Assembly (NCBI RefSeq): GCF_030817415.1
Contig: NZ_JAUSZI010000002.1
Coordinates: 9,238,001 to 9,302,000 of the forward strand
Direction: 5' to 3'
Length of the DNA: 64,000 nt
Origin: Streptomyces umbrinus
GTDB lineage: Bacteria; Actinomycetota; Actinomycetes; Streptomycetales; Streptomycetaceae
Position numbers and translations under genes: made by a program. Below the pieces are notes generated by a model. That model worked only from the letters and a program-made list of their open reading frames with translations, was not told where the DNA came from and ran no database searches. Positions 54,224 to 62,413 of this stretch are shown here, piece after piece; position 1 is the first letter of the stretch; every line of letters begins with the position of its first letter.

Positions 54224-55084
54224 ATGCGCTTCCGAGTACTGGGTCCTGTCTGCCTCGAACCCCGCACACCGTCCGCGCCCAAACAGAGGGCGGTGCTCGC
54301 GACCCTGCTGGTGCGTGCCGGAGCCGTGGTGCCCGCCGGCGCCCTCTTCGACGAACTGTGGCCGGACGGGCCGCCCCGCACCGCCGCGACGACCCTGCAG
54401 GTGTACGTGTCCCATCTGCGCAAGGCCCTCATTCAAGGGGCCCATGGCCGGGGGCCGTTGGAGACCCGGCCACCCGGATATCTGCTGCGGGTCGAGCCCG
54501 GCGAACTGGATCTGCGACGGTTCGAGGAGTTGTTCTCGCGCGGCCGGGCCGCCTTCGGGGCCTGCGATTTCGCGGCCGCCTCAGGGGCGTTGGGGGACGC
54601 CCTCGCGCTGTGGAGCGGGCCCGCGCTGTCCGGCGTCCCGCAGGGTGAGGTGCTGATGGCGGCGGCCGTACGCCTCGACGAACTGCGGCTCGAAGCGCTG
54701 GAGTTGCGGATCGAGGCGGACCTGCGGCTCGGCCGCCACCACGAGGTGACGGGCGAGCTGATGGAGCTGGCCCGCGCCCATCCGCTGCGCGAGCAGTTGC
54801 ACTGCCAGCTGATGGAGGCGCTGCGCCGGGCGGGCCGGACCACGGACGCGCTGCGCGCCTACCGTGCCGTACACCGGTCGCTGCACGACGAGTTGGGCGT
54901 CACGCCCGGGCCCGCCCTGGTGCGACTGCACGCGCGTGTGCTCAGCTCGCACGCGTCCGAGCCGGTCACCGCCGCCGCTGTTGCCGCCGCCCCTGCCGGC
55001 CGGCCCCGCGCAGGTTCCAGGCGAGCCAGCGGCGGACCGCTCCCGGATGTCCGGGCGAGCCGTGCACATCGTCGATCACCTTGA
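54224..55084 (+). CDS. SARP-family transcriptional activator (BTAD domain)
   Basis: A 286-residue antibiotic-regulatory protein. The OmpR-type DNA-binding domain is at residues 1-90 (K-Q-R-A-V-L-A-T-L-L-V-R-A-G-A-V-V and Q-V-Y-V-S-H-L-R-K-A), the BTAD helical domain at 95-240 (R-L-D-E-L-R-L-E-A-L-E, T-D-A-L-R-A-Y-R). The last 45 residues are Ala/Pro/Arg rich and are encoded in the part that overlaps the convergent hydrolase gene by 119 bp. GAGGAG precedes the ATG. It is the likely pathway-specific activator of the operon next to it. Confidence 0.9.
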   Translation: MRFRVLGPVCLEPRTPSAPKQRAVLATLLVRAGAVVPAGALFDELWPDGPPRTAATTLQVYVSHLRKALIQGAHGRGPLETRPPGYLLRVEPGELDLRRFEELFSRGRAAFGACDFAAASGALGDALALWSGPALSGVPQGEVLMAAAVRLDELRLEALELRIEADLRLGRHHEVTGELMELARAHPLREQLHCQLMEALRRAGRTTDALRAYRAVHRSLHDELGVTPGPALVRLHARVLSSHASEPVTAAAVAAAPAGRPRAGSRRASGGPLPDVRASRAHRRSP

Positions 55085-56120
55085 CGCGTACGTCGGGCAC
55101 GGCGGTGCGCAGGAGGTGCGCGTCGCGGGGCGGGATGATCTCGTCCCGGGCGCTCGCCACGCAGCGGACCGCCGCGCCGACCGAACGCAGTTGCTCCTCG
55201 GTGAGGGCGAACTCCTGCAGCTTTGAACGGAGTTCTGGCTCGTCCCGGGCTCCGGTCAGTCGGCTCAGGGTGTCCTTGGTGATGCGCGGGACCCGCTCCC
55301 ACCACGTCGGGTCGGTGAAGAAGCCGGCGACCGGCGGGCCGACCGTCAGGATCCGGCCGACGCGCGGGTCCTCGGCGGCGGCCCGCAGGGCCATGTGTCC
55401 GCCGAAGCTGAGGAAGAGGAGTGTGGCGGCGTCGGTGCTGGCCCGGGGCGACAGGTGGTCCAGGAGCCAGGGGATCAGCCGCCAGGAGTCGGCCGTGTAG
55501 CGCTGGGTGTTCTCGCCCACGCCGGGGAGTTCGGCGACCACGGCCGCGTAGCCGAGTTTGGTGAGCCGGGGCAGCAGGGGTGCCCACTGCTCCTTGACGC
55601 TGACGATGCCGCCCATCATGAGGAGAAGGGGGCGGTGGGAACGGCGGTGCGTGTCCAGGCCCGACGCCCATGCGTGCAACGTGCCGTCCGGGTACGGGAG
55701 TTCGAGACGCTCGATGCCTCCGTGCGTCCGCCGCCAGGTGTCGAAGGTGGCGACGGCCGTCTGCTGTGCGTGGCGTCGGGGATCGTCGTACGGGTAGGGG
55801 AAACGGGCCAGGGTGTAGTGGCGGCAGGCCGCCAACAGGCGTCCCCGGTCTTCCAGTTCGTCGCCGCGCAGCCGCCAGACGCGGGTCCAGGAGTCGGCCG
55901 CGTCGGGGGCGTCCGTGCCGATGCGGGCGAGGATGCGGGCCGTTCCGCGGGCGCCCATGCCCTGGTTGCGGGCGTGGATGCGGGCGAATTCCTTCAGCTC
56001 GCCCAGGTGGTCGAGCGGGGCCCGGACAGCACCCTGCTGTTCGGGCGGCCGGTCGAGGTGGTCGAGGTGGTCGAAGGGGTCGGCAGGCGTGATGTGGTCC
56101 GTGGGATGGCGCTCGGGCAT
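54966..56120 (-). CDS. alpha/beta hydrolase (FrsA/dihydropseudooxynicotine-hydrolase-like)
   Basis: A 384-residue hydrolase. The helical N-terminal part (30-130) precedes an alpha/beta core with nucleophile Ser238 in L-S-F-G-G-H, candidate acid Asp326 (A-R-D-E-I-I-P-P) and His353 (D-V-H-G-S-P-G-H). The residue before the serine motif's usual first glycine is replaced, a deviation from G-x-S-x-G. Such enzymes in polyketide clusters act as esterases, editing thioesterases or retro-Claisen-type hydrolases; the reaction here is not assignable. It is the last gene of the operon, 22 bp after the KAS III-like gene. Confidence 0.8.
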   Translation of the reverse strand: MPERHPTDHITPADPFDHLDHLDRPPEQQGAVRAPLDHLGELKEFARIHARNQGMGARGTARILARIGTDAPDAADSWTRVWRLRGDELEDRGRLLAACRHYTLARFPYPYDDPRRHAQQTAVATFDTWRRTHGGIERLELPYPDGTLHAWASGLDTHRRSHRPLLLMMGGIVSVKEQWAPLLPRLTKLGYAAVVAELPGVGENTQRYTADSWRLIPWLLDHLSPRASTDAATLLFLSFGGHMALRAAAEDPRVGRILTVGPPVAGFFTDPTWWERVPRITKDTLSRLTGARDEPELRSKLQEFALTEEQLRSVGAAVRCVASARDEIIPPRDAHLLRTAVPDVRVKVIDDVHGSPGHPGAVRRWLAWNLRGAGRQGRRQQRRR

Positions 56121-56142
56121 GCGATGTCCTTCCGGCGAGGGT

Positions 56143-57177
56143 TCAGAGGTGTTCCAGCGCGAAGCCGGCTTTGATCCACTTGCTCGACTCGACGGCCACG
56201 GCCAGGGCCTTCTGACCGCTCGTCATCTCCCGCAGCAGGCGTTCCAGTTGGAGGAACGGGAGGGCGTTGCCGTTGTTGCCGGTGTCGGCCACGCAGGAGA
56301 TCTCGCGGGCCTCGGGCACTCCCAGTTGCTCGGTGATCAGCCGGGTCATCCGTCCGGACAGCTGCGGGGGCAGCAGGAAGTCGAGGTCCCCGGCCGCCCA
56401 GCCCAGGCTGTCGAGCAGCTCCCAGAGGATCTCGACAGCCATCGTCGGTACGGACTCCTCGATGGCCTTGTAGTCCTCGATGAGCGCCTGACGCGGTTCG
56501 TCGCGGTCGGCGAGGCCGAACCAGTCGATGATCTGGCCCGGCTCGCGCCCCAGGCCCGTACAGCGGTTGAGGACCCGGCGAAGCGCCACGGCCCTGTCGC
56601 CCGGCCGCGAACCGAGGACGGCTGCCCCCGCGCCGTCGCCGAACAGCACGCAGTTCACGAGGTCGCCCGGAGCCGCCTCGGAGAGGTCGCGGCGCAGGTC
56701 CAGATGCTTGGTGCAGACGTCGCCGCCGATCGCGAGACCGGTCGTGAACTCGCCGCTGCCTATGAGGTACTGGGCGACGGACAGCGCCTGGACCGCCCCC
56801 GCGCAGCCCGACTGCAACTGGTAGGTGGGCAGTTGGTCGAGGCCGAGCTGGTCGGCCACCTGGTTGACCGTGGCCGGCATCAGATGGTCCGGCGTCGCGG
56901 TGCCCAGGACCAGGAACTCCACCTCCGCCGGGTCCGTTCCGGAGTTCTCCAGCGCGTTCGCCGCCGCGTCTGCGCACAGGTCAGCCAGGGTCCACCGGAT
57001 GTCGCCGCTCGTCAGATCGCGGGCGAAATGCCGGGTGCGGGTGCCGATGAAGACGTCGATCCACTCCTCGTTGACCCCCAGGGCGGCGGCGAGCGCGGTG
57101 TTGTCGACGGGCTCGCCGGGCAGCGCCGAACCGGCGGACCTGACGTGGACGGAAGGGGAAGGGCCGGGAGGGGTCAT
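56143..57177 (-). CDS. KAS III-like acyltransferase lacking the HQAN histidine
   Basis: A 344-residue thiolase-fold protein of the ketoacyl-ACP synthase III group. Cys125 in Q-S-G-C-A-G-A-V is the acyl acceptor. At the position of the usual P-H-Q-A-N the sequence is P-P-Q-L-S-G (270-275), so the decarboxylation histidine is missing; the second asparagine region is retained as T-G-N-N-G-N-A-L-P (299-307). The C-terminal W-G-A-type motif is altered too. It therefore probably transfers or condenses an acyl unit without decarboxylation. The ATG overlaps the PKS stop by four bases, so the genes are translationally coupled. Confidence 0.85.
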   Translation of the reverse strand: MTPPGPSPSVHVRSAGSALPGEPVDNTALAAALGVNEEWIDVFIGTRTRHFARDLTSGDIRWTLADLCADAAANALENSGTDPAEVEFLVLGTATPDHLMPATVNQVADQLGLDQLPTYQLQSGCAGAVQALSVAQYLIGSGEFTTGLAIGGDVCTKHLDLRRDLSEAAPGDLVNCVLFGDGAGAAVLGSRPGDRAVALRRVLNRCTGLGREPGQIIDWFGLADRDEPRQALIEDYKAIEESVPTMAVEILWELLDSLGWAAGDLDFLLPPQLSGRMTRLITEQLGVPEAREISCVADTGNNGNALPFLQLERLLREMTSGQKALAVAVESSKWIKAGFALEHL

Positions 57178-60100
57178 GCGGACGTCTCCTGCCGCAGATA
57201 GCCGATGAGCTCGCCGAGGGAGGTGAGCCGGGGGAGCAGGTCCTGGACCGGGAGCGCGCCCACCGCGGGCAGGCGCTCGGTCAGACGCTCCTTGAGTTCG
57301 ACCAGGGCGACGGAGTCGAGGCCCAGGTCGTCGTGGAAGCGGGAGCCGGGGGAGAGGGCGGTGGGGTCGTAGCCGCCGAGTGCGGCGACGGTTTCGTACA
57401 CGGCGGTGGCTACGGGGTCCTGGGGCGGAGTCGCTGGTGTGGTTGCTGTCGCTGTCACGGCTTCTGTGGGCGGCGGGTCCGCCTCCGGTGCCTGCGGCTC
57501 CTCCTGTACGGCGACGGGGGCGCCCGGTGCCGCCGTACGCGTCGGCCCTCCCGTGTGCCAGAAGCGGCTGTCCGTGGCGAAGGCGTACGGGGTCAGGCGG
57601 GCCGGGGTCTGGTCCCGGCCGGGGTGGGCCGCCGCCGTCCAGTCGATGTCGATGCCTGCCCGGTAGAGCGCGGCCACGGTTTCGGCGAGGGCGCGGCCGC
57701 CAGATTCGGGAGCGGGGAGCGGGTGCAGGGTGACCGGCTCGGTGGACCGGTCGAGGGCTTCCGGGTCGGCGGACCGGTCGTCCAGTCGGCGGGCGAGGGT
57801 GGTGAGGACCGGACGGGGGCCGAGCTCCAGGAGGTGCGTCGGCCGTTCGTCCAGGAGCTGGGCCGCGGCGTCGGCGAACAGCACCGGAGCCTCGATGTGT
57901 TCGGTCCAGTACGAGGCGTCCAGTTGCTCGGACTCCAGGCGCTTGCCGCGCAGCGTCGAGTAGAACGGCAACCGGGGTGTCCCGCCCGTGACTTGCTCGG
58001 CCACCCGGCGGAACGCTTCCAGCGCCGGGCGCATCAGCGGGGAGTGGAAGGCGTGCGAGACGTCAAGGCGGCGGAGTCGTACGCCGTCCAGCTCGCGTGA
58101 CTCCGCGATGCGGTCCAGTGCGGCCAGGTCGCCCGAAATCACGGTCGAGCGGGGGCCGTTGAGTGCGGCGAAACCGACCAGCGGCTCGCGCTCGACCAGG
58201 TCACGCAGCCGGTCCGCGGAGGCGTGCACTGCCAGCATGCCTCCGCCGTCGGGGAGTTGCTCCATCAGGGCACCTCGTACGGCGACGAGTCGCGCCGCGC
58301 CTTCGAGAGGCAGCGCACCGGCGTGAACGGCGGCCGCGAACTCGCCCACGCTGTGGCCGAGCAGCAGGGCGGGACGTACGCCGACTTCGGTGAGGGTCGC
58401 GCCGAGTGCGTGGCCGACCGCGAACAGGGCTGGCTGGGCCCAACCGGTCCTGTGCACCGCCGCGTCGCCGGTGAGGAGCAGGTCGCGGATGGAGCGGCCG
58501 GTGTGGGGGAGGAGCGCGGCGTCGACGCCGTCGAGGTGCCGTCGGAACAGGGCGGACTCGCGGTAGAGGCGGGCTCCCATGCCTGGGTACTGGGCGCCTT
58601 GGCCGGTGAACAGCCAGGCGGTGAGGGGCGGTTCGCTGGTGGCGTCGTTGCGGTTGGTGGGGCTCGTTGACCTGGTCGGAGCGGTCGGAGCGACCGAGGT
58701 GGCAGGGCGGGTCGAGCTGTTCAAGCCTGTCGGGCCCAGGGCCCCGGCCGCCTCCCGGAGTCGTACCGCCAACTCGGCGCTGTCCCCGGCCACGACCGCG
58801 TAGTGCCGGCCGTGCCCTGTCTTCACCCGCTGCGACGCCCGGCACAGCGGCCCGATCGGGGTGCGGCGCCGGCCGATGACGTCGGACTGCGCCAGCAGAT
58901 TGCGGCGGAGGGCCCGCTCGGTGGGCGCTGTGAGGACGAACACCTCGGCGCCGAGGCGGCTGCCTGTCGGCTCCGGCAGGCTGGTGACGGGGCCTGGGCG
59001 AGCGGTTCCCGAATGGTCCGACAGGCCGGACCCTGTCGGCTCCGGCAGGCTGACGCCGGAGCGGTCCGACGGGGTGGCTGAGCGCCGCATTCCCGCCTCC
59101 GCCCGGCTCGACGTCGGCGCCGACTCCAGTACCGCGTGCGCGTTCGTACCGCCCATGCCGAAGCTGCTCAGACCCGCCAGCACCGGCTCTCCGGAGGGCA
59201 ACCGAAGGGGAGCCTTCAGGAGCCGCAAACCCTGCTCGGCGAGCCGTAGTTGAGGGTTCTCGCGGGCCGCGTACCGGCTCACCGGAACCGTGCGGTGGTG
59301 GAGGGACAGGCACGTTTTGATGAGGCCCGCGATGCCGGCGGCGCCCTCCGTGTGGCCGAGGTTGCCCTTGACCGAGCCCAGAGCGAGAGGGCGCCGACGG
59401 GGCCGGTCGGCGTGCAGGTGGCCCAGCGCCCTTGCCTCGATCATGTCGCCCAGGGCCGTACCGGTGCCGTGGGCCTCCAGGAACGACACCTCGTGCGGGT
59501 CGGCGCCCGCCCGGCGGCAGGCTGCCGCCAGGACCTCCTGCTGCGACCAGCGGGAGGGTGCGGTGATGCCGTTGCTGCGGCCGTCCTGGTTCACGGCGGT
59601 GCCCCGGATCACCGCGTACACCGGATCGCCGTCCGCGAGGGCGTCCGCGAGGCGGCGCAGCACCACCGCGCCCACGCCCTCGCCGCGCCCGACCCCGTCC
59701 GCCCCAGCGCTGAACGGCTTGCAGCGCCCGTCCGGCGCGGCGAGGCCCGCCTTCTCGTAGAAGAGGCCGAGCGCCGGAGTCAGGGCGAGGTTCACACCGC
59801 CCGCGATCGCCCGGTCGCACTCCTCGGTCAGCAGCGCGTTCACCGCGAGATGCACCGCCACCAGCGAGGACGAGCACGCCGTGTCGACGGCCATGCAGGG
59901 GCCGCGCAGGTCGAGGTGGTACGAGATCCGGTTCGCGATCATGCAGTAGCCGTTGCCCGAGCCGATCTGAGGGGTGATGCGCGGCAGGTCCGTGAGCGTG
60001 AGCTGTGCCCACTCGCTGCCCATGACCCCGACGAACACCCCGGTCGGCGATCCGGCGAGCCGCCCGGGCGCCACCCCCGAGTCCTCGACGGCCCGCCACG

Positions 60101-60359
60101 CGCACTGGAGCATCAGCCGCTGCTGCGGGTCCATCGCGGCGGCGTCGCGGGGTGGGATCCTGAAGAACTCGTGGTCGAAGGCGTCCGCGTCCGCGAGGAA
60201 TCCGCCCTCCGTCGGGCCGCCCGTGAGCGACGGGTCCCAGCGCGGCGACGGGACGGGGCCTGTCCCGTCGCCCGAGCGCATCAGCAACTCCCAGAAGGCG
60301 CCGGGGTCTTCAGCGCCCGGGAACCGGCAGTCGATGCCGGTGACGGCCACCGCGTTCAT
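57174..60359 (-). CDS. single-module type I polyketide synthase, KS-AT-ACP
   Basis: A 1061-residue synthase. The ATG at 60359 (M-N-A-V-A-V-T-G-I-D-C-R) overlaps the ACP stop. KS domain 1-420 with Cys162 (D-T-A-C-S-S-S), His297 (E-A-H-G-T-G-T) and His336 (K-G-N-L-G-H-T-E); linker with a duplicated L-P-E-P-T-G-S motif (438-470); AT domain 580-860 with Ser670 (G-H-S-V-G-E) and H-A-F-H (769-772), the malonyl-CoA-type fingerprint; ACP 985-1055 with Ser1016 (G-L-D-S-V). No KR, DH, ER or thioesterase domain, so the product retains a beta-keto group unless other enzymes act. Confidence 0.94.
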   Translation of the reverse strand: MNAVAVTGIDCRFPGAEDPGAFWELLMRSGDGTGPVPSPRWDPSLTGGPTEGGFLADADAFDHEFFRIPPRDAAAMDPQQRLMLQCAWRAVEDSGVAPGRLAGSPTGVFVGVMGSEWAQLTLTDLPRITPQIGSGNGYCMIANRISYHLDLRGPCMAVDTACSSSLVAVHLAVNALLTEECDRAIAGGVNLALTPALGLFYEKAGLAAPDGRCKPFSAGADGVGRGEGVGAVVLRRLADALADGDPVYAVIRGTAVNQDGRSNGITAPSRWSQQEVLAAACRRAGADPHEVSFLEAHGTGTALGDMIEARALGHLHADRPRRRPLALGSVKGNLGHTEGAAGIAGLIKTCLSLHHRTVPVSRYAARENPQLRLAEQGLRLLKAPLRLPSGEPVLAGLSSFGMGGTNAHAVLESAPTSSRAEAGMRRSATPSDRSGVSLPEPTGSGLSDHSGTARPGPVTSLPEPTGSRLGAEVFVLTAPTERALRRNLLAQSDVIGRRRTPIGPLCRASQRVKTGHGRHYAVVAGDSAELAVRLREAAGALGPTGLNSSTRPATSVAPTAPTRSTSPTNRNDATSEPPLTAWLFTGQGAQYPGMGARLYRESALFRRHLDGVDAALLPHTGRSIRDLLLTGDAAVHRTGWAQPALFAVGHALGATLTEVGVRPALLLGHSVGEFAAAVHAGALPLEGAARLVAVRGALMEQLPDGGGMLAVHASADRLRDLVEREPLVGFAALNGPRSTVISGDLAALDRIAESRELDGVRLRRLDVSHAFHSPLMRPALEAFRRVAEQVTGGTPRLPFYSTLRGKRLESEQLDASYWTEHIEAPVLFADAAAQLLDERPTHLLELGPRPVLTTLARRLDDRSADPEALDRSTEPVTLHPLPAPESGGRALAETVAALYRAGIDIDWTAAAHPGRDQTPARLTPYAFATDSRFWHTGGPTRTAAPGAPVAVQEEPQAPEADPPPTEAVTATATTPATPPQDPVATAVYETVAALGGYDPTALSPGSRFHDDLGLDSVALVELKERLTERLPAVGALPVQDLLPRLTSLGELIGYLRQETSA

Positions 60360-60622
60360 CCCTGGCCCTCCAACTCGGTCAGCAGGTGCCCGGCCAGCGC
60401 CCGTACGGTCGGGTAGTCCCAGGCAGCCGTCGGGTCGATGGTCACCTCGTAGTGGTCCTCGACGTCGCCGCACAGGCTCAGTGCGGCCACGGAGTCAAGG
60501 CCGTATTCGGCGAGCGGGGTCGTCGGGTCGATCTCGGTGGGGGGCCGTCGGAGGTACTCGGCCACGCGGGTGGTGATCCAGGTGGTCAGTGTCTGCTCGG
60601 TGTGCGCCGTCGGTACGGGCAT
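60356..60622 (-). CDS. stand-alone acyl carrier protein
   Basis: An 88-residue carrier protein with the phosphopantetheine site Y-G-L-D-S-V-A-A-L (serine about residue 43). Type II-like free ACP, translationally coupled to the PKS by a four-base ATGA overlap. It may present the starter or an unusual extender unit. Upstream on this strand, a dispersed repeat separates it from the acyl-CoA dehydrogenase genes by 111 bp. TTTTTTTCTTTTC-type poly-A (reverse strand, near 60635) lies just before the start. Confidence 0.9.
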   Translation of the reverse strand: MPVPTAHTEQTLTTWITTRVAEYLRRPPTEIDPTTPLAEYGLDSVAALSLCGDVEDHYEVTIDPTAAWDYPTVRALAGHLLTELEGQG

Positions 60623-60683
60623 GACCGGTGGTCCTTTTCTTTTTTTTGGGGGGGTGATGTGTTTCGGCTGCGGGTGCGTTGTG

Positions 60684-60736
60684 GCTGGTCGCGCAGTTCC
60701 CCGCGCTCCTGAAGGGCGGAGTTCTCCGCGCCCCTA
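60684..60736 (-). repeat. dispersed Streptomyces element next to the dehydrogenase stop codon
   Basis: Core GCGCAGTTCCCCGCGC (near 60691) plus a second, diverged half GGAGTTCTCCGCGCCCC that reaches the stop codon (60734-60736). Same family as at 22042 and 39739. Confidence 0.65.
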
Positions 60737-62413
60737 GATGGCGCTGTTGTACAGGTCGAACGTGCGTGACTCCTCGTAGCGGGAGAGGAGTTCGTGCCGT
60801 AGGGGTCTCGCCCACCTGTCCGGCACCGGGCCCGTGCGCAGGCCCAGTCGGCACGCCGTGCGGTGCAGGGCGGCGCCCAGCCAGGGGGGTTCGGACAGGA
60901 AGCCGGACCGCGCGGACCGTGCCACGCCTGTGGCGGCAGCCGCGCCGAGCAGTTCCGCGTAGCGCGCGGCCAGGGCGAATGCCTGCGGGGAGGCGAGTGG
61001 CGTGCGGTCGGCCGGGGGCAGGGCGCGGGCCCGGTCGCGTACGGCCGACAGGTCGGCGGCGAGATCGGCCAGGAGGGGGCGTACGGGGGCGGGGGCGCCC
61101 TCTGGCGTCAGGGCCGCGGTCAGTGAGTCGCCCGTCGCGGAGAGCGTGAGGCGGCTGAAAGGTATGCCAGGTGTCGGCACTGTGGCGTCCGCCGGGGTGA
61201 ACAGGGCCTCCAGGGGCTCCAGTTGAGGTGCTGTGGCCAGCCTTCGTTGTTGGGGGATCAGCGTGGCCAGGCATGCCGTGGGGCCGGCGTGGCCGAGGCT
61301 CAGTACCGGGAGGTCCCGTGCGTGCTTGCCGAACACGGCGTGCTCGCCCTCGCGCAGGTAGAAGCGGGCCCCCAGCACCACCGACAGATCTCGTACCGTG
61401 CGGCTCAGCAGGCGGGGCACGAGGTATTTGACGGCGGCGGCGGTCACGCTCGCCTGCTCCGGGCGCAGTTGGACCGTACGGGCGGCGGCCAGCGACAGGC
61501 TGTCGCACAGGAGGAGGTCAGCGAACGCGGCGGTCAACACCCCCGCCGCGTGCGGGAGTTCGAAGACACGGCGGCGGTACAGGCGCCGGTCCAGGGCGAA
61601 GCGGAGTACCGAGCGCAGGCAGGTGTCCACCGTGCCGATCGCCATGCCCGGCAGAGCGCTGCGCGTCACCTGGAAGGAGCGCAGCGCCACCTCGCCGCCC
61701 CGGCCCTCGGCGCCGACGAGCGCGGAGGCGGGCAACGGGCAGCCGTGGAAGGCCAGTCCGGTGAGCCGGCAGCCACGGACGCCCGCGGTGCGATAGCGGG
61801 CGAGACGCTGCACACGGTCGGCGGGCACGTCGTCCGGGCCGGCGAGCAGCACCGAGTGGCTGCGGCTGCCCGGGCCGTCGCCGGTGCGCGCGAACAGCAC
61901 CCACGCACCGGCCCGGTCGGCGTTGTTGATGACCTGCTTCACGCCCTCCAGCAGATAGCCGCCGACCGCCGGGCGGGCCGCGAACTCGTTGCGCAGGAAG
62001 TCGTTGCCGTGGGCCAGTTCGTGGTACGCGACCGAGGCCCGGCCGCCGTCCAACAGGAGGCCGGCCAGGTGCCGTTGCTGCTCCGGCGAGCCCGCCGTCC
62101 AGACGTTGACGGCCGCCATGAACGACGTGATGCCGTGCCCCAGACCGAGTCCGACGTCCCGCCGGAACACCTCGCGCATCACCCGGACCAGCCCGTCCAG
62201 GTGGGTGAGCCGTCCGCCGAGCTCCGCCGGTACGTACTCGGCGGCCAGCCCGAACCGGTCGAGCAGCGCCTCCCCATCAGCGCTCAGCACGCCCTGCTCA
62301 TCGGCGGCGAGGAACGCGGACGAGCCGAGCGGGTTCCCGGGGTCCCAGAAGTCCCCGAAGGACCTGGCGAGTTCGGCCCCCCGATCGGCGGCGGTGAGGG
62401 TCGTGTACGGCAT
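60734..62413 (-). CDS. long acyl-CoA dehydrogenase-like protein
   Basis: A 559-residue acyl-CoA dehydrogenase homologue, about 170 residues longer than canonical enzymes owing to a C-terminal extension. Recognisable features are G-L-A-A-E-Y-V-P-A-E-L-G-G (near 55), V-A-Y-H-E-L-A-H-G-N-D-F (flavin-binding region, near 130) and the helical C-domain F-Q-V-T-R-S-A-L-P-G. The position of the classic catalytic Y-E-G-T is occupied by L-G-H-A-G-P-T, so the base is absent there. Its ATG directly abuts the stop of the upstream paralogue. It probably acts on an ACP- or CoA-bound chain with its partner. Confidence 0.82.
   Translation of the reverse strand: MPYTTLTAADRGAELARSFGDFWDPGNPLGSSAFLAADEQGVLSADGEALLDRFGLAAEYVPAELGGRLTHLDGLVRVMREVFRRDVGLGLGHGITSFMAAVNVWTAGSPEQQRHLAGLLLDGGRASVAYHELAHGNDFLRNEFAARPAVGGYLLEGVKQVINNADRAGAWVLFARTGDGPGSRSHSVLLAGPDDVPADRVQRLARYRTAGVRGCRLTGLAFHGCPLPASALVGAEGRGGEVALRSFQVTRSALPGMAIGTVDTCLRSVLRFALDRRLYRRRVFELPHAAGVLTAAFADLLLCDSLSLAAARTVQLRPEQASVTAAAVKYLVPRLLSRTVRDLSVVLGARFYLREGEHAVFGKHARDLPVLSLGHAGPTACLATLIPQQRRLATAPQLEPLEALFTPADATVPTPGIPFSRLTLSATGDSLTAALTPEGAPAPVRPLLADLAADLSAVRDRARALPPADRTPLASPQAFALAARYAELLGAAAATGVARSARSGFLSEPPWLGAALHRTACRLGLRTGPVPDRWARPLRHELLSRYEESRTFDLYNSAI

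Noticed and set aside
51269..54445. Minus-strand 1058-residue frame with Pro/Thr repeats
   Set aside because: Antisense to helY for most of its length and continues through the repeat; typical high-GC shadow frame.
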